Positions 20,810 to 33,800 of a stretch of DNA of 64,000 nucleotides are shown here, piece after piece. The position numbers and the translations under genes were made by a program. This DNA comes from Gordionus sp. m RMFG-2023 (Eukaryota; Nematomorpha; Gordioida; Chordodea; Parachordodidae), in assembly GCF_954871325.1 (NCBI RefSeq), contig NC_088777.1:44741366-44805365 (forward strand). Reading direction: 5' to 3'. Numbering within the stretch: the first letter of the stretch is position 1; the number at the start of each line of letters is the position of its first letter. The notes beneath the pieces were generated by a model. It was not told the DNA's origin. It did no database searches and saw only the letters and a program-made list of their open reading frames with translations.

Positions 20810-22615
20810 AAGTGTGCGAAAGATTGAAAGAAAATAAACAGGTTTCCCTTTTAATCTATAATTGCAAAATTTATTTTTAAGGAAACAGAGAGAAAAAAAA
20901 AATGATTAATACCAAAATAATAAAAATGTATATCATCCACATCAAATCATCTTACAAAAACAAAACAAAACGTTTAAAAAGATTAGTGCATAAATTTCTT
21001 TTCCATAAAGGTATTTTACAAAGTTTGTTATAATATATTTGTTATATATAAAAGGTCAGATATAGAGTCAAGTATTTTTTTTAAAAAATATAAATAATTT
21101 ATATTATTTTATATCTTCCTGCATACGATTAAATGTGTTTTATAAGTCTCAATGACTCAAGTAGAGAACTACGACATTTATTTATATAATTAAGAAAAAA
21201 AACAATTGTAAATCAATAATAATTTAAAATAAATATTAATTAAATATCAAAGCTCGATACTATTACGACATCGAAGAGGATATTGGAAGTTCCTTCCTTA
21301 TAGGCTTTATTTGCTATATAATTTATATAAAATTTTCTTGTTTACGCAGGCCTTTTATTTATTTAGATGAATATCTAAAATATCATAAATAATATAAAAT
21401 ATTAAATTATACAAAAAAAGATATCATTATATAATTTTTTTTTAAAATAATAATTTTGGTAAAGGTATATTAAAAATTCGTTAGAATAATTGTATTTTAA
21501 TAAATTTTAATCAAAATTTGATCAATTTAATAACCTTTTAAAGAAGTATAATATATCATTAAAATTACAAACAGAATATGGTCTTGCCAAGTTATCAGTT
21601 GCTAAGCGATTTGGAAAATAAGGTAAAAAAAACCCATTATATATTTTATTTTATCCACATTATCATTTTGAGTTTGAAAAATATTCAAAAAATCTTTGAA
21701 AATTTTTAAATTTTTTATTAAAGATTTTTCTATATGTATAAACGATTTTGGGATTTTTAGATTCAAAAAAAAAATCTTCAAAAATATTATCTCTTTGAAA
21801 AATTTTAACTCGAATTTTTTTTGGAAATTTTGGCTCAAAATTATTTTTGAAGATTTTTTTGCTCAAAATTTGTTTGATGGGTGTTGTAGTTTTTTTAATT
21901 ATTTTTATTAATTTTTAATATTATCATCTAAATGAGCGCGTTATTTGTTATTAAAAAAACAATCTTATTTTGCTGGAAATGTATTGCAATATAAAATACA
22001 ACCACTATAAATTTCGAACAATTTTATGACAAACTTTTGAAGGAATTTTAATTAATAATTAATTTATTCATACTTTTTATTTTCTTAACCCTTTCAAAAT
22101 CTAACTTTTTTTTCTCAATAAATAAGTTTTCAAAATAAGGTAAATTTTTAGTTAAAATTTTATTTTATGTTATTTATTAAAATAAAATAATAATTCCAAT
22201 TGGCATTCTATGGGCGTAAAAATACAAAAATTAATATTATTAGGAATAAAAATGACAGTCCTAATCATAAAAAATAAAATGAATGAAACGTATATAATTT
22301 GGACAGAAATCGTAACACAAAAATAGTGAAAAGTTAAAACATAATAAAATACATGCAAAAGCATATGCTAGCCCGAGAACTAATAAAATACGATTGAATT
22401 TATTATAAAATAACATGAAATTTGATGATGATAAATTATCTCATAGGGCAAATACTTCAGAAGTTCATTATAAAATGGCTTAAAATCTATTAGGTAAGTA
22501 TTGTACATATATTAGAATCAATTCTGGCAAAACAAGATTTTTGAATTTGAAAATAAAAAACGCGCTCAAGAAATGATTAAAAATATAAAAAAACAGCACA
22601 AAATAAAACAACATC
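20810..22615. other. Low-complexity AT-rich sequence, no gene seen
   Basis: The overlapping frames at 21602-21911 are products of A/T runs (Phe/Lys/Ile/Asn only) on both strands. Confidence 0.5.
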
Positions 22616-22799
22616 TAGTGTATGGCTCGATTTTAACCGTTATTTAAAAACGGCTAACACAATATTTTATCCAGAACAATATTATGTAAGATTAAAGATT
22701 TTGGTCATATATGGGACAAAGATTTGGCATCCAGTAGCGAAATCTCGAGGCTTAGGCAATATATTTTCTGGCTAAATTGTTGAATTAGAACAACACTAA
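22616..22799 (+). mobile_element. TAGTGTTG-family hairpin MITE, diverged
   Basis: Left TAGTGTATGGCTCGATTTTA, right TTAGAACAACACTA, with the family's middle (AAATCTCGAGGCTTAGGCAA). Target duplication not clear. Confidence 0.7.
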
Positions 22800-24464
22800 A
22801 CCCAAGAAACTATCGCCCTACGCTTTGAAATAGTGTGAATTTTATCTAAGAATTTTATTTATTTATATTTACGCAGCAGGCAGAACTTAAAAGCGAAAAG
22901 AAATAGAATCAATCTGTGGTGGGGATTCGGAATATCCTTTGATTTTAAATTCTATAATCGAGCGCAATTTTTTGCTATAAACAATTTGCGTATTTTTTTT
23001 TTTAAATTTATAAAATAAATTTCATATGAAAATCAATTGGTTTTTAAAAAGTTAACGGTTGAAAATTGACAGTGTGGATACTATATACCTGCTGAAATAC
23101 ATTTCCTGTCAAATTAGTCTATTTTACAAAAATTTTAAAAATCGCTATTTTTTTCATTTAAATAATATTAATTAATTTTAATTTTGTGGTACTTCCTTTT
23201 TTTTAAAAAAAAAATTTAAACAACGGCCCATGACCATTTTTGAAAAGTGTCTTTAGGTCCGATTCTTAAATATTTTTTTACAAGCTCTTTCGGTCCTATT
23301 CATAGACTTTTTTTTATGAAAAAAAAGACTTAAATTTGTCAAATTCTAAACTTTTACAAAAATTGTGTTATTAAATTTTTTTTTAAATTTCCAAATACAA
23401 ACTCTCCCTACCTTAAAAAAGATATGAGATATTTTTCCGGGGAATTATTTTCCGCTACCATTTGGAATACAATAGCAGGATGTCAAATTTTATTTTAATT
23501 AAATTTAGTAATAATATTGTTGTCTGCTACTAATCTTAACTTGAATGGTATAAGACTCAATTCAAGAAAAAAAAGAACCTTAATGATGGAAATTTATAGA
23601 AGAAAATGTTTTAATTTATATTATGACGTGATTCACTTCCATTTTAAAGTATGCTAAAGAAAAAGTAATACATATCCTCTGGGTGATGCCATTAATATAA
23701 CAAAGAAAGAAGTATATCAAACTGATTAATTTTCGACTCGAGACATGATGAAGAATCTTGTTTTAAATAATTTAAGAAATTAAAGAAAATATTTAATTTC
23801 TTTTCTTTATTTTACCTAGTAGCTATATCTTTTTTTCCAAAATATATATTTTTTTAATTCTTCAATATCCTTGCAAGAGTATAGTTCAAACTTAAATAAA
23901 TAATAAAAGATATACGTCATGTATAGTTCAAACTTAAATAAATAATAAAAGATATACGTCATCTGTACAGTGAACAGGTAAGGCTAAAATTTGTAAACAT
24001 TTTATTTTATGAGTTTAGAGATATCAATTTGTTTGCAATATATTTGCTAAATATATATTATTTTTATATAATTTTAAATTGAAAGTTTATATTTTTAAAT
24101 TTATTTCTAACTATATTTTAATTTAAATTGTACAATAAAGGCTATTTTAAAGATTTTTGAGTGATTAAAAGAATGGAAGGGGTGGGGGAACACATTTTGT
24201 TAATATTTCTGCTTCTTTCAGAGTATTACTTTACTTCGTGAGCCTGTGGGGCTGGGAGGGTATAGGAGCCCTTCTTATTTCATATATATACATTATTTAA
24301 TTTTTTTGAATTAATTTCAGTTCCTAATTATCGCCAATGTTTACCATTATAATTTTTGTTTGATCGAGATTTTTAAGGCCCATCTTATATCTTTATAATT
24401 AAAGCCGGAATCTAATATATAAATAGAACCGGATTTTCAAAGAAGCAAATTTATCTCACAACAT
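22800..24464. other. AT-rich intergenic sequence
   Basis: No exon with conserved sequence was found. It contains the tandem repeat at 23879-23962. Confidence 0.5.
23879..23962 (+). repeat. Perfect 42-bp tandem duplication
   Basis: The unit GTATAGTTCAAACTTAAATA… (42 bases) occurs twice head to tail, 23879-23920 and 23921-23962, without visible difference, so it is recent. Confidence 0.95.
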
Positions 24465-24668
24465 TAAGTGTTGTTAAACGGCTCATTTTGAGCCTACTTT
24501 TTAAAACGGCTAACTCAATATTTTAGCCAGAAAAACATTGTCCAAACCTAGAGATTTCGATATATGTCTTAGACCTTTGTTCTTTCTATGAGAAAAATTG
24601 TCAGGATTGCGTAATATTATGCTGGATGAAATATTGAGTTAGCCGTTTTTAAAAATCGGCTCACATTT
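24465..24668 (+). mobile_element. TAGTGTTG-family hairpin MITE, right end lost
   Basis: Left TAAGTGTTGTTAAACGGCTC. The right arm reads GAGTTAGCCGTTTTTAAAAA TCGGCTCACA and then departs from the family, so the last 15 or so bases are missing. Confidence 0.8.
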
Positions 24669-25275
24669 TAAATTCACTCTGAGAAGTATGTTTAATAAAT
24701 TTTGACTAACTTAGTAAGTTATGGAAATTTTTTATGGGCATTCCATTTTAAATTAAGCCACAATTAAAAACCATAAAAGATTATCCATGATTTAGCTCAT
24801 CAAGTCGCCAATAATAGCCTGTTTTACTTCAAAAATCTAGCATCATACCTTCCTTTTACTATACTTCCTAAGGAACTCAGGTTTTTGTTCTGCTATTTGG
24901 GTTTGTTATAATTTTTTCTCGTTCAGAGCTTTTCTTTTTTATAGCTGCCAAGTATTTACTTCTAATTATTTTTACAAAGTATGCTAAGACTCTTTTGTTT
25001 CCTCATCTCCCACTTTCCACTCTGGTTTTTACAAATCCCGATGTAGCTTATGATTGATGCAAAGCACCTGTTCATAAATAATGATAGTTGTAAATTATCC
25101 CTGTGTGTCTAAATGATAGCCGTGGCTCAGATTATTTCACATTATGACTAACGTCATAAAATTGGAGCTTAATTTTCCGCCTTGTGAGAATATTTTTTTT
25201 AACCTATTAGATGCGTTAGCTAAGAGAAAGAGATATGGTAAAGAGATACATATATCAAGTGGGGATGGGGGGGGG

Positions 25276-27093
25276 CAGTGGCGTCGCTGGGGGGGGGGCG
25301 CAGGGGCTTGAGCTCCCTGAAAAATTTGAATAGCCCCCCTAAAGCAAAATTTTTTTTTTAATGGCTCCTTAATATCCCCTTGAACTAAAAAATAAATTTT
25401 TTTGATTCCCCACTGAATGATTTCTTTTATAATTCCATTAAGTAATATATAGATATAATTTTATTATTTAGAAATTAACAAGACTATTTAAATTTTTATT
25501 AAATGAATATTATTTTAATTATTAGATTAGATTAATACATATAAATTATATTTTCACTATGTCTGCTAGCAATCAAATTCTGTATTAAAAATATAATATC
25601 AATAACTCACTAAATATTAATTTAGCTTTAACAGTTGAAGTTTAATTGACTTTTATTATTTAAATTATTATTTAACCCTAATTAAATAAATATAAACATA
25701 TATTATTTGAAAATTAACAAATTTAATATTGTAATTAGCCGATTTCAAAATGACTTATCAACTGTATATTTATTTTGAAATTTTATTATCATACCTTAAA
25801 AATATTTTCAAGGTTCAAATAAGTATAAGAGATTTTTATAAAAAGTTAGTAAACATATAGTTTATAATCCTCTACTATATACAGTTGTTTATAAAATATT
25901 AGATATAATGACACTTTTATAGACGTATTTGAGATTTGACAGTTATATAATATATTACAGTTAATATTATAATAAATTTTACTAATAAATGGTTTTGATA
26001 ATAAATATAATAACAAATTGCATTTAACTATTTAACGCCATCTATTTAGTTATATATAATTTTGAAAATTAAACATTTTATTATTCATCCTGCAATAGAT
26101 GTAATAAATTTGATATCTTTTCTTCTATTTTTTTATGTATTGAAAGCTATTTTTTCTTTTTCGAAAAAAAGTTTTGAGTTAAATTTTAAATACAAGTATA
26201 TTTTTGATATTATTACAAACTACTCTTATTTTAAGATATAATATACCAAGGTGGTGCGACAATATATAAAACCTTAATTGTTTCATCATATCATTCTGGT
26301 CCTTATTTTATAGTTAAAAAATGTTTCACTTCTAATATGGCATTGCCGTGTAACCAGGCTTCAATATATTTGCATAATTATTTCTTCCCAAGATTTTTAG
26401 TGTTTTTATTTTATGAATTTCTCCAACATAATAAATTCTGATATTAGTTTACATCGTGAGTGTCATGGCTATTGCTGCCAAATTATCCAGCATCTATTAT
26501 TTGTGTTGCTAAGTAATTTAAGATTATTACTATAACGGCTGAGAGTATATAATTGCATATTTTAGATAAACAATAATGGTCAACTGTGTAGTCGTTTATA
26601 TACCATTTAAAATGGAAGATAATCTTTTAGAAATTTAATATCTCACAATATTTTCTCGATTACTTATCTAGCTTTATAATGTCATCTATCTAAGAGGAAG
26701 CTTTAACCACCTATAGTTTTATGATTTGGATTGTTCGTTTATACTCTCTCCTACAAAAATTGTTGATTTGGTTTAGGCCTATAAATTTTTCCTTATTAGT
26801 CTATTCTATAAAACATTGTCTAAAATGGAGAGAATTATACTAGTTTGATAACTTTTGTCAATGTAAGTTGCTAAGAATTATATTATAGCATTATGTGATT
26901 TTTTATTATGCTAGTTTATTTTGTATGCATAATATAATAAATGACCAAATATTAAAATCAGAATAATTGTTCAGAGTTAACAAATTTTAAAAAAGTATAA
27001 TATATATAAAATTAAGGGGTATGGGGGGGCAAAGCCCCCATAATTTTTTTTTAGTTGAGCCCCCTGAGATTGTGAAGGCTAACGACGCCCCTG
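25276..27093 (+). mobile_element. Non-autonomous hAT-like element, 1.8 kb
   Basis: Left end CAGTGGCGTCGCTGG; reversed right end CAGGGGCGTCGTTAG (12 of 15 agree). Just inside each end lies the GGGGCTTGAGC / GAGCCCCCTGAGA type of subterminal sequence common in hAT elements. The flanks are G-rich on both sides, which hides any 8-bp duplication. The interior is AT-rich and codes for nothing recognisable. It lies upstream of the first PAPS synthetase exon found, possibly inside that gene's first intron. Confidence 0.7.
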
Positions 27094-27800
27094 GGGGAGG
27101 AGGTTCCCAACTAATTATAATAATATTAATAATAATTAATTTTTCACAACTTAATTTAATAATAATTATAATAAGAACTAATCATTTACAATTTTGCGTA
27201 TATAATTTTAGACTATGTATCTTAGGCAATTAAATTAAATATTTAAATTAAACATATTCATTTCACACAAATCTTATGTATTACATCATGAACCTCAAAT
27301 AATTATTGACACCCGAATATCAGTCATAAAAATGATGATTTCGGTGGAATTGTGAATTATGTTTTCATTTTAGATAATGTTAAATTTATTCCATAAATGT
27401 TAAATTTGTTGAAAATTTTATCTAAAATCACAATGACGTAAATATATATTCAATATCCATCCTTTATGTTCTGTCCATATGAAACATATAGCAATGGGGA
27501 CTCAACAATACATAATCACAAAAATGTATTATATAACAATTTAATCTTGTTTAATAAATTAACAAGCCTATTATATTAAATAAAATATATTTAGAATTTA
27601 TATTAAATTTTACTTTATTAAAATTTGCTCAATAATCTAAAATATTTGAAAAATTAATATATTGTTCACTTAATAAAAACTGAGTTATATTTTTATAAAA
27701 ACTCATAATTTTTTATTAATTAAATTTATAACATTAATTTTTATGTTTAAATTAGTCAGACAAGGTCTCTCTAATAGGAAATGCTAACCTATTTTCTCAG

Positions 27801-30800
27801 CAACATCATGTTTCTAGAAATAGAAGAGGCCAAATCATGGGATTGCGTGGTGGTTTTAGGGGCTGTTGTATTTGGCTAACAGGTAACTTATGTGATTTAT
27901 ATTATAAAATGTTTATTTATTTTTTTAAATATCCAAATTAATTTGTTTATTATTTGAATTTAATCTTTTAATAATATTTGTTCACCTAGACTGGCCTGAA
28001 TTTATTTAATGTAGCTTTAGATTTTAGCATTGAACATAAACAAATTTGTTCACCCAGACTGGCCTGAATTTATTTAATTTACCTTTAGATTTTTGCATTG
28101 AACATAATCAGATTTTTGATCATTTTACAAACAAATAAAAAATAATGGTGTAAATTTATTTTTAAATTTTTCTAAGAAGTTATAAGCTCCCAATTTTTAA
28201 TGATTTTTGCTTTAGTGATTTAGAATGGGAACCTAAAAATATATCTAATCTAATTTTTGAATGCAACAATTAGCCTAGCTATCCTCCTTTTAAATTTAAA
28301 TATACCCACTAATGGCATTTAATTTTTTGTAAGGTAATGATGATGGGTTATCAAGGAATGAGAGACACTTTAATAATTGGCAAGAACTTTACTCCTTTAT
28401 AATAGACATTTTTTGTATACTAAAATGTTTTTTTAGAATTCTTTTATTTAAATAAAACCTCAGCATATATCATAACTGTTGATAAGAGATTCTACAATTG
28501 TTTTTGGGCAAGCCAAAATAGATGCCCCACACCAACAACGATTTTTCTGCCTTCCCCCAATATTCCATGCTACTAAATAAGCAAAAGCATCAAAATTAAT
28601 AAATCTAAATCACATTCACTATCCTCCTACAATTTTTTTTTCAAATGACCAGTGTCATCATAACTACATACCCCCTTACAATTTCAATAACAATCTTGGA
28701 TTGTAACCCCCTTCCCATTCCTTTGGAGGTTCCTGTTGTTAGGTCAAGAGTAAATAAAATCATTGAATTTTTTACAAACAGTGGGAGTCTTACTTTTTCT
28801 CAGGTAAGCCTAAGATTATTTGAACCCTAGCCACTTGAAATGACAGCATGCATTAGCTTTTTATAAATATAAACAACAAAAAAAATTGTTCTATTTAAAA
28901 TTTATAGCTTAAATATTATATTCTTGCTCTTTGCAAATTTTTTTTTTATGTTTAACAAATTTAACCTTAAATGTGCAATCAAATTCTAAGGAGAGCCATT
29001 TATTTCTAAGCAGACTTATGCGAGACAATTAAAAAGTTGATTACCTTTTGCCCCAGTACACAGGAGATGCTGTTGAACTAACTACTCCATTTTGACCATT
29101 CCATTAACAAATTATTTTTCGATGAATACTCGTATAAATTAAATTAAATAGTCTCTCTTTACCGTTGACTCCTTTTTTTGAAATTTTTATCTGTAAAAAT
29201 CGAGGGCTAGAAAACCACGCACACACACTTGTGATGAAATTTGACTGTTGAAAGTATTTTAGATAAGCTGTATTAAATATCATTCAAAATCCTCCCTCAG
29301 GGATAATTAAATTATCGTTTTAACTGTTACTTCCTGATTCTAACAGCTGCCCACAACTTTAATTCGTTATTCCAAAGCTTATTGCGGTTAAAATTTATTT
29401 CAAGTTCTACTCCGGACTCTGGCGTTAGAATCACCCTCAAGCTTTGAATATGGTTCAACAGGAAAAAACACAAATTCTAAATTTATTTGATTTTGAAAAA
29501 ATGGTAGATTTGGGCCAAACTAACATTTATTTATTTTTTAAAAAAATGCAAAACTTTCTATTTCCCTAAAGGTTATTCTGGAGCCGGTAAATCTACCCTC
29601 GCTTTTGCCCTGGAGGATTATTTGTGTTCAAAAGGATTTCCGGCATACGTTCTAGATGGTGACAATGTTAGACAAGGTATTAATTTATTATATCATGTGT
29701 TTACAATTTGATTTACTTTACATTCCCCACCACCATTTTTATTTTTGTAAATCGCGGACTTCACATTTTTCTTATCCCTAGGGGATTGATAATATCAAAT
29801 ATAAATTATAACTCCTAAATGTTTTTTTCCTTCTATCCTTTATTTTTATAATTTATTTGGAATTTTATTTTGAAAAAAAACACTCACATTTAATCATATT
29901 TTTTTTATGTTTAATCTATTACAAATACAACAAATGTTTGATGGGAAAGAGGGGTAGGGTAGGTGTTGCATATTTATATTAAAATATTGATTTCCCCCAA
30001 AACAAACAAAACAATGAAAAACGTGCTTAATACCAATTTTCTAAATAACACAACCTAATTTGCTAAACACCGACCAAAATTTATTAAAATGTTAAAAGAC
30101 GCACTTATTATTTAATATATATTAATGGAATAACGTGATCGAGTCTGACTTACTATATATCACTCCCCCCCCCCCTCCCCAAGGACGAAACCACTAAGTT
30201 GGTTTCAGAAATAAAAGATGATCCTTGCTGGATTCGAATCCTAAACCATCGGATTGGCATGCGGCACAATTATCGAAAAATCATGAATTTTATGATATAT
30301 ATTATAACCAAATTTGGCCAGTGCTAAGATACTGCCTTAGGCATTTATCTATCATAAACCGGAAAACGTATTAGATAATTTACCATGGAATTTTGAAAAA
30401 TTGATTGGATCGGAATTAGACTTTTAATTTTTAACTGAACGATAAATATGTGAGCGTGGGCTGTGAAATTACGCGTGACACGATGGGTCACGACGTGACT
30501 GGTTAGAATTTGCCTTTTTTAATAAAAAGAAAATTGGAAATGGCTTGATTATTTATTGTATTTTCATGTTTTTTAAGGTTTAAACAAAGACCTTGGATTT
30601 ACTTACAAAGACAGGGAAGAAAACATCAGGAGGATATCCGAAGTGGCTAAATTGTTCGCCGATGGGGGTATCATTTGTATCACCGCTTTTATTAGCCCAT
30701 TTACCAAAGTTTGATTTACGAATAAAAAACCTTTAAAAAAATAATTTTTTTTAATCGCTATATGACGATTCTTATTTAAATTCAAGAAATTCGATTAAAA

Positions 30801-33800
30801 CTAGTGTGTTAATGAAAGATAATAAGAGTTGATGATATTTAAATTTGTACCAATTTTTTTTTAACAAAAATGTCGGATTTTGCTATATTTTTAAATTTAC
30901 CTATTCAATTCTATTGTATAAGTTTTAAATCTTTATTTTCGCGACAGATTTTATATACTAGAAAAACTTAATTTTTTTTAAAATTTAATACTGTACCTTT
31001 AAAAAAACCTTCAATTATTATGTCACCTTCCTTACTCAGTGAAATTCGCTATAAGGAATTTTCTAACCAAATTTGTGAATTAATATTATTTATAAAGTTA
31101 CATTAAAATCCCTATATTTATTATGAGAAACTTGTATATTAAAATAAAATGATTATTTATTTTTTAGGATAGAATGATAGCCCGACAAATGTTCAATGAA
31201 AAAAATCTACCCTTTTTCGAATGTTTTGTCGACACGTCACTCGAAATCTGCGAACAAAGAGACGTTAAAGGATTGTACAGACGTGCTCGAGCCGGCGAAA
31301 TTAAAGGTAAATTCTAAGGTATTTGAGAGAAGCGAGAAAGTAGAAAAGGGAGGAAGGGAGAATGAAAATGTATTTCCAATAAAAAATAGTTTTTGAAAAA
31401 TAAAATAATTTTTTTAAAACAAATAATCATTATTTAAGTTTAACAACATATCGAAAAAAAAAATATATATGTTATTGGCAATGTGTTGTTTTTTCAACTT
31501 TAAATCATTTTTGAGCGCCTTTTTTTTTAAATTTAAAAATTTGGTTTTACCGGAAATGTACTTCAGCGTATTTAGAATACCTATCTTATGAATTGCAGAT
31601 AATTTTATCGTTAACCTTTTAAGTCATAAAAAACTAATATATATATTAAATTAAGTTCAACATGGCAAAATTATCTGAAATTCTAAGTATTCCAAATATA
31701 CGACAGCATACATTTTTAGTTAAATCAGATTTTTTGGAAAAACATTTATTAAAAACGCTCTCAAAAAAATTGATTTAAAATTTAAAAAATAACACATTGA
31801 CGCTAAGATTATATTTACTATTTCATAATTTACTTCATATTTATATTCAATTTTATGGTCTTCTTATTTTAAAAAACTAATTAGGATTTACGGGTATCGA
31901 TTCTGACTACGAAATTCCTACATCTCCTAACATAACCCTGAAGGCCGGGGAAACGACGGTTTATGATTGTTTGCAATCGCTCATTTTGATGATGGTTAAA
32001 GAGGTGAAAATATTTAAGGCCCGTTTTTTGAGAAAATTTTACCAACGGTTTTTTTAGAAAATACATTATACATGAATGAATTTAAGAATCAAAATTTACA
32101 AAAATACTATTTTTTTTTGTTTTAGAAAGTGTTACCGTTATCAGCTATCGAAACAGTCAAAGAACTATTCATTCCAACCGAATTAATTCACTCAAAAATG
32201 GCGTTTGCTCAAAGTCTCCAATCTATAGACATAACCCAAGTATAATTTTATATTTGTGATTTATTTGTGTTCAGTATTTTGACTATATTATTGCTTTTTT
32301 TAAAAAATAAAACTCATTTCATTCAAGATTGTAGTTGCTATAAGAAGGGATTTTTAAAGAGAACAAATGAAAATACCTAGAAGATAATTTATTCGTAGAT
32401 ATTATGGCACGATTATAATATTTTATAATAAATAATCAATAATAAAAAATTCATATAGAATTGTTATAATATATAAATATGCTTTAAGTTTAGCTTTTTA
32501 TAAAAAATGATATTTATTAAAATCCCGCTCAGAAAAATAAAAATACATAGATATATCCGAGTTAAGAAAAGAATATATTTTCTTTGTAAAATTTTTTATG
32601 CAAAGATGTTTTTAAAAATATTTTGGCATTTTTTAGGTAAAATTTGATCAATTCAAGAAAAAATCGTCAAAAATTTTTGCTCAAATTTTTTTTCTAAACT
32701 TTAATATTATACCTAATTTACTTGAAATCAAAGATGCCGGCACTAATTCTCCTAATATTTTTAATCAAATCAATTAGGAGCAGACAGTTTATTGCGATTA
32801 AGATTTTATTTATTTTTATATTAATAATATTATTTTTTATTTAATAAATTAGTTAGATCTTCAATGGCTGCAAGTTCTATCGGAAGGTTGGGCATTTCCT
32901 TTAACCGGTTTTATGAAAGAAAAACAATTTCTTCAATCCTTGTTCTTCGGGTGCTTAATTGATGGTATTTTTAAAAAAATGATTGAATATTTATTTATTT
33001 CCTAAAATTTTTTTTCTACTAGCTAATTGGTCAAATAAGATATTCTTATTTTATTTAATATGTATATAAGACGCATCTAATTATGCCTTATTAAATTTGC
33101 GTGCTTAACAAAAAAAAATATGATTCATTTAAATGTATCTATCAACATTCTCGTAAAATAGAATAATAAGATATATACTCGTTATTTATCTACCACTAAT
33201 GGTTTTCTGAATGAAACTAATTTTTGAATATTAGGTGGAATCACAAACCAATCTATACCCATAGTATTACCGGTGCACACACCTGACAAAGAAAGGGTAG
33301 AGGCTAGTAACGCGGGCAAAGATCGTAAAAGCTTAGCTTTAAAATATGACGGCAAAATTGTTGCCATTTTAAATGATATTGAATTTTTCCATAATCCTAA
33401 AGAGGTTCGTTGCGGTAAACAGTTCGGTATAACATCCAAGGAACATCCTTATATCAAGGTTTGTCATGTATAATACATTAGTGTTATATTATAAGCTAGG
33501 CTGATTAAAACTTTTACTTAAATATTGCGTTCTGTTTATCATTTTTTTGTTTGAAATCACTTTAGGGTTGTTTTACCTGCTAATATAATCATTTATATCC
33601 TAGTGCCAGGTACCCTTTGGGGATCAGAATGTATTATATTTTCCTTTTTTTAGCGACAGGGATGCCAAAAATATTTATTATGATGTGATAAATATTAAAT
33701 TTCGAATATTTCTTTATTTTAGATGATATACGAGAGCGGGGATTGGCTCGTGGGTGGAGAGTTGGAAGTTTTTGAAAAGGTAAAATGGAATGATGGTTTA

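Noticed and set aside
21602-21911. Overlapping frames on both strands
   Set aside because: Pure Phe/Lys/Ile/Asn composition from A/T runs.
22415-22500. ATG-started peptide (MKFDDDKLSHRANTSEVHYK) before a strong GTAAGT donor, as a possible first PAPS synthetase exon
   Set aside because: A stop codon precedes the donor in this frame, and the likeness to the family's N-terminus is only a few residues.
28480-28640. Minus-strand protein-like run ([20 protein letters not shown])
   Set aside because: Only about 45 codons with no splice context and no recognised family; possibly a transposon remnant, too weak to list.
28645-28830. Open frame ending at a perfect donor (CTCAG then GTAAGCC at 28803) inside a PAPS synthetase intron
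   Set aside because: The phase at the donor (0) does not fit the flanking exons (phase 1), and the sequence resembles nothing in the PAPS synthetase family. A cryptic exon cannot be excluded.
31196-31396. 66-codon plus-strand frame
   Set aside because: Out-of-frame reading of the PAPS synthetase exon 31168-31306 that runs into the intron.
33182-33439. 85-codon minus-strand frame
   Set aside because: Antisense shadow of the PAPS synthetase exon 33235-33458.
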